Assembly: GCA_022661535.1 (NCBI GenBank)
Contig: JAKULF010000008.1
Span: forward strand, 2,356,001-2,420,000
Direction of reading: 5' to 3'
Origin: Eutypa lata
Taxonomy: Eukaryota; Ascomycota; Sordariomycetes; Xylariales; Diatrypaceae
Length of the DNA stretch: 64,000 bases
The notes beneath the pieces are model-generated. The model did no database searches. It was not told the origin of the DNA and saw only the letters and a program-made list of their open reading frames with translations. A program made the position numbers and the translations under genes. This document shows positions 57,098 through 64,000 of this stretch, piece by piece (positions within the stretch are counted from its first letter, which is position 1; each line of letters opens with the position of its first letter).

Positions 57098-58544
57098 GTT
57101 GTCCCAGTTTAATGAAGGTAACAGTTAAGAGGCAACAAGCTAGTATCGTAAAAGGGGCTGGCAGGTAGTTCGATGAACATACTAGTAAAACATATAGAGA
57201 TAGCCTAGCTGGAATCGGAAAAGGCAAACACATCAGTTCAAAACAGCCGAAGAGACATCGGTGTCTGCCGTGAATGGTTGTTCGCGAACACACACCTCAA
57301 GAGGTGCTTTTTGTCAGAGTTTGGAGGTGAGATGGTGGAAATGAGCCCACGAGGCATAGCTGAGAGAAGACTTTCCGCCGTGGCATGTCAACATGGGGGC
57401 TTGCTAATGGTTTATATCCCACAAAGGGCAGCTAAACTCACAGGGCTGACCCGATGTTTCTCAGCGTGCGTTGAATCTACCAATAAGGGTTAATGTCAAT
57501 GCAAGGTACGGGCCCAGGGAAGGCCTAACTCCCAACTGATATCGAAAGTTGCCTTACTGTCCTTTATACCGCTGTGTTTAGACCTATCTAGACCGTACTA
57601 AAAACTGTCGACATCTCCATGCATGTCATACAGACGCAGGAACCAAAAAGCAATACAGTCAGCATGAGCGAGCGCATTAGTTGCCGCCAAGGCATTTTCG
57701 CTTCACAAGTTATGGTAGACATCTGACCATTGTGGGAGCACCAAGAGTAGCAGTAGATAGAAAAGGATCCAACAAATATATGTCTTAATAATGTAGAATA
57801 AAAAAGGCAGCTACGTCGTAGATCAGTATGTATGTGTATGTACAGTGAATATCGGCTAATTGTGGCTCAGCTTGCGGCTAAGGCTTGAGCTGAACGGCGA
57901 TCTTGAGAACGCCCTGTTACAACTTACATAGTGGGGCATCTAGATCAGCGTCCGAATATAGCAACAAATCTACGGGACCCCTATCCGAGCAACAACCACA
58001 AGGCACCAAGACTAAAGTTGGCGTCAGCACTATACTAGGCGTATGCTCCTTTTCTTCTGGCAAACCATGAACCACACTCACGATTTTCGGCTCGCACTTA
58101 GCTCTTCAATAAACAGTCGATTTAGGCCGTTGTCTAAACTACCCCTCGCAGGTCTGTCGCTGGTTTCAACGTTTACCCTATTGCGGAGTCCGTGCAAGAC
58201 TAGGAAGCTGTTAAAATAGACAACTAAAGGCTCTATCCGCTCCGGCTAGCAAGCGGCTTCCTCTTTAAAGTTCGCAGGTCTAGACTTCAAAGACCTCAAT
58301 TTGCATGCCTTAGGGCTTTACTACGTAGTATCGCAACTGGTTGAGAGACGCTCACCCTAGAATGAGGGATTCACTCGTCGATCTTGTTTGAGCCTCAACC
58401 TAAGCCAAAGACCAGACGGGGCAATCTAGAGTAACTTCTGGCTGTCCATACGCGTGGACCATCGATCCTTAAGGTTGACTCTAATTCAGTACATAATTTG
58501 AACCTTAAGAAGCAAGCACCTCCAGTCGGCAAGATGTATTTTAG

Positions 58545-58760
58545 TTATGTAGATGTTCTACAGCATCTTTTAGCGTGTAGATAGATGCATCCGAACCAAC
58601 AACTTCTCCAGCGAGTAATCCTGACGGCCGATTTAGCAAACGTGCTGTTACATGATACACGACCAAGAGCCCCTTCTGCGGCGTCAATAAGATCACGGAT
58701 CGGGGGATCTGGATCTAGTATCTGCCCATTGGGGGCGGTATCGTGCCTGATATGTTGTAC
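58545..58760 (-). pseudogene. Exon-like fragment, possible gene relic
   Basis: A minus-strand frame opens right after an acceptor-like CTATAG and runs 71 codons without a start Met. It includes the coding-like HDTAPNGQILDPDPP and RDLIDAAEGALGRVSCNSTF. No neighbouring exon or family recognised. It could be a remnant of a decayed gene. Confidence 0.25.
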
Positions 58761-59181
58761 CTATAGGTATCAAGCACTGATTCATTGGGGGCCGACCGAC
58801 TGGCCAGAGGATGGGTAATCTGGGGTCAAGGTACAATGCAGGTGCATCGGCTTTCGGTAACGTTGCAGATCTCTTGTCGAGTTTGATTACAACCCTTGAG
58901 CATGCTCTGAGCTGCTAGTTATATGGTTATTGGTAGCTGAGCATGTAGGAAATGAATGCTATGTGTACCTGTAGGCTAGGTAGTATTGAACATTGCGGGG
59001 GATGAACACTTGTCCAGGTAGGCGATTTGAAGCCTTGGAAATACCAAAGGAGCTCTTTTACTTCCACTAGAGTTTAGAGGGAGCTTAGTAAATCCCTTAT
59101 GCTAGCTCCCTAAGGTTAGCTTGCTTCACTATCATTAGCAGCTGCTTTAAGTTTTGACCAACCAAATGGCAGACCAAGAGG

Positions 59182-59601
59182 ATGGTGCCACAGACAGAAC
59201 GGCCGCGCTCAGCCACCACAGGCCACCAAAGATCTCAACTTCCAACTTGGGCTTTTCAAGCGGAGAACGGCCCCAAAGAGGAACCACTTAACTCTAGGCT
59301 AGCTATCCCGTCACTTTGCAGTCTGCATCTGTTCAACAACATCGGCACGGGCCTGCACATGCAAGATTATGTCGTGCGATATCAACGTGCCAACGACAAG
59401 TCTTCACTTACTACGACTATCGCCCATTCCGAAAGCATCTCAAAAGAGTATCTACATTCTTTTCTCATGACTCATGACTTTGGAACAGCTCATTATCTTC
59501 CATTGACTATGTCACGCTATTACAACGGATTCTTTTCTCCTAACCTAGCTTCAGAATTGAAGTTCCAAAAAAAACCGGATTATCAAGACTCAACATCTTG
59601 A
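59182..59601 (+). CDS. Doubtful hypothetical protein, 139 aa
   Basis: ATG start and the longest open frame in this gene-poor stretch, but no domain, signal peptide or conserved motif is visible. An alternative ATG at 59166 opens a different, 41-codon frame. Confidence 0.22.
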   Translation: MVPQTERPRSATTGHQRSQLPTWAFQAENGPKEEPLNSRLAIPSLCSLHLFNNIGTGLHMQDYVVRYQRANDKSSLTTTIAHSESISKEYLHSFLMTHDFGTAHYLPLTMSRYYNGFFSPNLASELKFQKKPDYQDSTS

Positions 59602-60362
59602 ACGCTTGAATATAAGATTGTGTGACTAGATGATGATGACTGCGTATAATGAAACAATGGTAGCTACCGTGCCATGCCGTTGGATTGGGCAGATTGGGAC
59701 ATTGATAGTGGGGTATGATTCCCCGATGATGCCCCCGATGCAACTCTAAGATAACCAAGCTACCCCCCGTGCCCTTGTCGCATGCGCCGAGTAGCTTCTA
59801 AATGTGATTCCTTGGGAGCTCCGGCCCCATATAAGGCCGTCATTGGTAAACTATTCCCCTGACTACATAATAGGCTAGCAGCGGCGCTTTGGAGCTACCG
59901 AAACAATCCCGATCCAAGTACTGGCTGGGAGTGAGCACACTCTAAGGGGCCACCTTCCACTAAAGGATTAGAAACATAGGATCACGTTCAAGCTGTTCAA
60001 CTTGATTGCTTGCCGCCTTCATTTTTTGTCCTTTTGAAGTTGTTATGCTAACGAAATTATTTCGGTTAGTCCTATGCTGCTAATACCAGTTATGACTACT
60101 ATCATCCATCGTCTTCCTTTGTATACTGTCATCTGCATATGGCAGGTGATAGCAACGTTGCTACTAGGTGGCCGGAGCTCCCTCAGACCATTAACGCAAA
60201 ATGCGTGCTACTATCACCGGAAGGAATGATGACGCCGTCCAGTCGTTTGGAACTGAGCTCTTCCACCCCTTGCTTTGTCTCTAATCAGACTCATGTTGCA
60301 TCTCAGACGACTACACCCCTAGCACGGACACTAGGTAGGTGAGGCACGGCTGTTTTCCAAAC

Positions 60363-60369
60363 TATAAAG
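60363..60369 (+). promoter_or_regulatory. TATA box of the GH18 chitinase gene
   Basis: TATAAAG about 120 bp before the ATG, followed by a CT-rich initiator region and an A-rich leader, usual for a regulated fungal secreted-enzyme gene. Confidence 0.5.
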
Positions 60370-60488
60370 TATATCATGCGCCGCCGGTTCTTCACTTGAG
60401 GTTCCCTTCTACCTCAGGTTCACTCACCAGTCACTCCTTTACCACACATTCCTTTTTGCTCAAAAAGAAAGCTATCAGCTAAATCACC

Positions 60489-61957
<1,469 letters not shown>

Positions 61958-63020
61958 TTTCGCTGCGACCGTGACCGACTGACAGAGGGCTTACTTACAC
62001 TTATGACATCGAAAACTGCCCACTCAGAAGAAGAAGAAGAAGAAGAAGAAGAAGAAGAGCGCAGTGTCTCATTACGTTATGCAACGGCCGTTACGATCAA
62101 TACTTACTTGTAAATAGAAATGAGAGGGACGTTTCGAAGTCGTTGGGAATAGGTCTTTTGAATTTCTTTTTTTTCTTCCTTTTTTTTCCTCTCTCACTTT
62201 CGGTCTAAATGACGATGTACCTTGGTTGTTTTTCCTTACAGCATGAAGCATTGGTGGGCATGGATGGGCATTTTTTCAATTCGTTGGCATCTTAGGGAGG
62301 GATCGATGGATTTAGGAACTTTGTATATACTTTCTACTTCTCATGCCTACGTTTTCATTTGAAAGCATTTAACTGTCTTTGTTTTCCTCAGGATCAACCT
62401 GTGACATGCGATGATATGAAGTTGGGTGTACATATGAGATTCTTTATATCCAATAGGCCTGAAGCGGGCATCTCCGACAACGGAGAGCTGGCGTTGGTGG
62501 AACTCTTGAGATCCAGTACAATGACTAGACAATAGCCCCCTTTTTACCCCGAGGCACCACATACATAGATCAATCTAGAGAACGTATCTTGAACATTGCC
62601 GGTTTATACACACAATATTTAGGGAAGAAGTACATGTATTCTTAATCAAGAGGTATTTATTGTTATCTTCAACGTCCCTCTAACTAAAGAAAGGGGTGCT
62701 TTGATGCGTCGCTGACTATAGTAAGATTGAGCGACTGCGATTTTCGTGTAACCAATTGCCGCCTCCGAGACTCAATTCGCCTGGGCTGACACCGAAACTC
62801 CATCTCGAGTGAAAACACAAACATGCATATATATAGGTATGAAATACCTGATTCGACCTGCGAATTCGAGCAACACTTTCCATAGGGACAAACAGGATTT
62901 AGTCCTGTGAAACAGGGTATCTCGTACTAGAACCTTAGCAATTTGGTGGTGCACAGCACTCACTCATCCCTGCTTCCATGTGTATGGTATCATAACAGTA
63001 TTCTCCAAACCTAGATGCTT
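61958..63020. other. Tail-to-tail intergenic region
   Basis: Chitinase 3' flank with an (AAG)n microsatellite at 62027-62058 and T-rich tracts, then the MFS 3' flank. No gene supported. Confidence 0.65.
62027..62058. repeat. (AAG)n microsatellite in chitinase 3' flank
   Basis: About ten AAG units, 70 bp after the chitinase stop codon, probably in its 3' UTR. Confidence 0.9.
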
Positions 63021-64000
63021 CTATCTATGATGACCAAGCGGCACCGTTAAAAAGTCCGAGACGGCATGACGGGCGGTAGCCATGCTATTCCTCCGGGCAT
63101 CCGGCGCGGGGCCAGGGGCCCGGCGAGGGGGCGAGTTGGCCCTTGAGCCAGCGGGGGTTACCCGTCTCGACCCAGCTCTACTACCGGACAAATCCGGGAC
63201 GTAATCAACCACGCCCTGGGGGAAATTCTTCTCTTCCTCAGCAAGGCTCTGAGCGAACTTGGATTTCTCGCGAAGGGTGGGCCCGTAGTAATAGGTGAAG
63301 TAGACACCCACGGTCAAGGCGCAGGCGATTCCGAAGAGCGTCATGGTGGCGTTGAAGATGCCCAGATTTCTGTACATTGGGATGGCGACCGGGGTGAGCA
63401 CGCCGGCGAGGAAGTCGCGCGCCCAGCCGTTGCCGCCCGTCGCCGAGGCTGCGTAGGGTCCGTACGCCCGCAGCATGTAGTCGATCGTGGCCATGTAAAT
63501 GGCGAAGTTGGTAATTCCGATCAGACAAGTCGCGACCATGGAGCCGATCCAGTGTACGTGCAAACCCGTGGTGAAGGCGAAGATCAGCAGGCCGATGGGC
63601 AGCCCGGGAGCCGTGTACAACAGCCACCAGAGACGGTCTTCATATAAGGCGTGCTGGTTCGAAGGGTCCCTTTTCCGCATATGGATGTTGCGTCGAATAG
63701 CCGGGAGGAAGCTTATGTAGGCGATGACATACCCCACGAAGAGCGGAACGAAAGTGGCGGACATGGCAAGGGTGCCGAAGCCCCATTGCGTTGGGTAGAT
63801 GAAAGTGAAAGATTGGATGAACATGAAGATAAGGGCATCGGAGAAGCCGGACAAGAGTGAAAGCGCAAGCACAATGGGCTCCGTGAGGAAGAATCTAAAG
63901 GGGCGCATCCATATGGTGGCGAATTCGCGCCAGTCAACACGCTTATGACCCAGCTCCCCAGGGCCGTAGACGTCCTTGCCACGTGAACGCATTCTCTTGG
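63021..64000 (-). CDS. MFS transporter, C-terminal half (5' end outside window)
   Basis: The frame stays open to the window edge and ends at 63021-63023. The 320-odd visible residues hold a cytosolic loop with a basic stretch, then about six transmembrane segments (e.g. EPIVLALSLLSGFSDALIFMFI, WLLYTAPGLPIGLLIFAFTTGL, MVATCLIGITNFAIYMATIDYML, NATMTLFGIACALTVGVYFTYYYGPTL). The second-half pattern with PGLPIGLLIFAF and WARDFLAGVLTP-x-x-IPMYRNLG is that of DHA1-type drug or polyamine:H+ antiporters. The tail is long, Ser/Arg/Pro-rich and cytosolic (SRAGSRRVTPAGSRANSP), a likely phosphorylation region. The ATG at 63992-63990 lies in the middle of the protein and is not the start. The substrate cannot be inferred. 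Confidence 0.85.
   Translation of the reverse strand, partial: KRMRSRGKDVYGPGELGHKRVDWREFATIWMRPFRFFLTEPIVLALSLLSGFSDALIFMFIQSFTFIYPTQWGFGTLAMSATFVPLFVGYVIAYISFLPAIRRNIHMRKRDPSNQHALYEDRLWWLLYTAPGLPIGLLIFAFTTGLHVHWIGSMVATCLIGITNFAIYMATIDYMLRAYGPYAASATGGNGWARDFLAGVLTPVAIPMYRNLGIFNATMTLFGIACALTVGVYFTYYYGPTLREKSKFAQSLAEEEKNFPQGVVDYVPDLSGSRAGSRRVTPAGSRANSPPRRAPGPAPDARRNSMATARHAVSDFLTVPLGHHR

Larger units (their letters stand above)
54005..60488. other. 6.5-kb gene-poor region
   Basis: Starts with the GT69 promoter and ends with the chitinase promoter. Between them are only weak or fragmentary reading frames (listed separately), a GTATC repeat at 54749-54772, a CAG-rich tract at 54913-54944 and a TAAGCTGGG tandem at 55355-55384. 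Gene decay is one explanation for the scattered coding-like fragments. Confidence 0.5.

Overview
This window looks like nuclear DNA of a filamentous ascomycete (Pezizomycotina, most likely a Sordariomycete). Genes are split by short introns of about 50-200 bp with GTAAGT-type donors and CTAAC/TGAC-like branch points. The gene content is fungal: the histone chaperone Hir1, Mediator Med7, a LAMTOR1/Ego1-like lysosomal adaptor, two Golgi mannosyltransferases, a P450, secreted GH74 and GH18 hydrolases and a CVNH lectin-like protein. One AT-saturated element carries transition differences of the kind left by RIP. No rRNA, tRNA or CRISPR could be supported. Exon joins were worked out by hand from splice signals, reading phase and family conservation.

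Layout. 0-5 kb: the C-terminus of an RGG/PAM2 protein, a GC-rich membrane/coiled-coil protein, a small protein with a 135-bp internal tandem duplication, and a secreted CVNH-domain protein. 6.8-12.3 kb: a secreted GH74 xyloglucanase, the LAMTOR1-like adaptor and a conserved 110-aa cysteine-containing protein. 12.3-18.9 kb: a long stretch without convincing genes. 18.9-25.7 kb: an F-box protein, a ZNF830-like zinc-finger protein divergent from MED7, and a 57-aa Cys-rich protein. 26.9-28.55 kb: a 1.63-kb inverted-repeat element (48-bp perfect terminal inverted repeats, subterminal 14-bp repeats, almost pure A/T core). 29.8-36.6 kb: HIR1 and a KTR/KRE2-type (GT15) mannosyltransferase with large insertions. 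38.9-42.5 kb: a P450 and a short-chain dehydrogenase facing tail to tail. 43-44.3 kb: a gene relic and a small Cys-rich ORF. 45.2-46.5 kb: a zinc-finger plus DEDDh exonuclease. 49.6-54 kb: a lysine/alanine-rich basic protein and a GT69 (CAP59/CMT1-type) glycosyltransferase. 54-60.5 kb: another gene-poor stretch. 60.5-64 kb: a GH18 chitinase and the 3' part of an MFS transporter that runs off the window.

How the genes relate. This is an ordinary chromosomal mosaic, not an obvious gene cluster. Nuclear functions (HIR1, MED7, ZNF830-like, exonuclease, basic protein) are interspersed with secretory-pathway and secreted proteins (GT15, GT69, GH74, GH18, CVNH). The P450/SDR pair could work on a shared metabolite but has no biosynthetic backbone gene beside it. 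The most unusual structure is the inverted-repeat AT element: its ends are perfectly matched and GC-containing while its interior has lost nearly all G/C.
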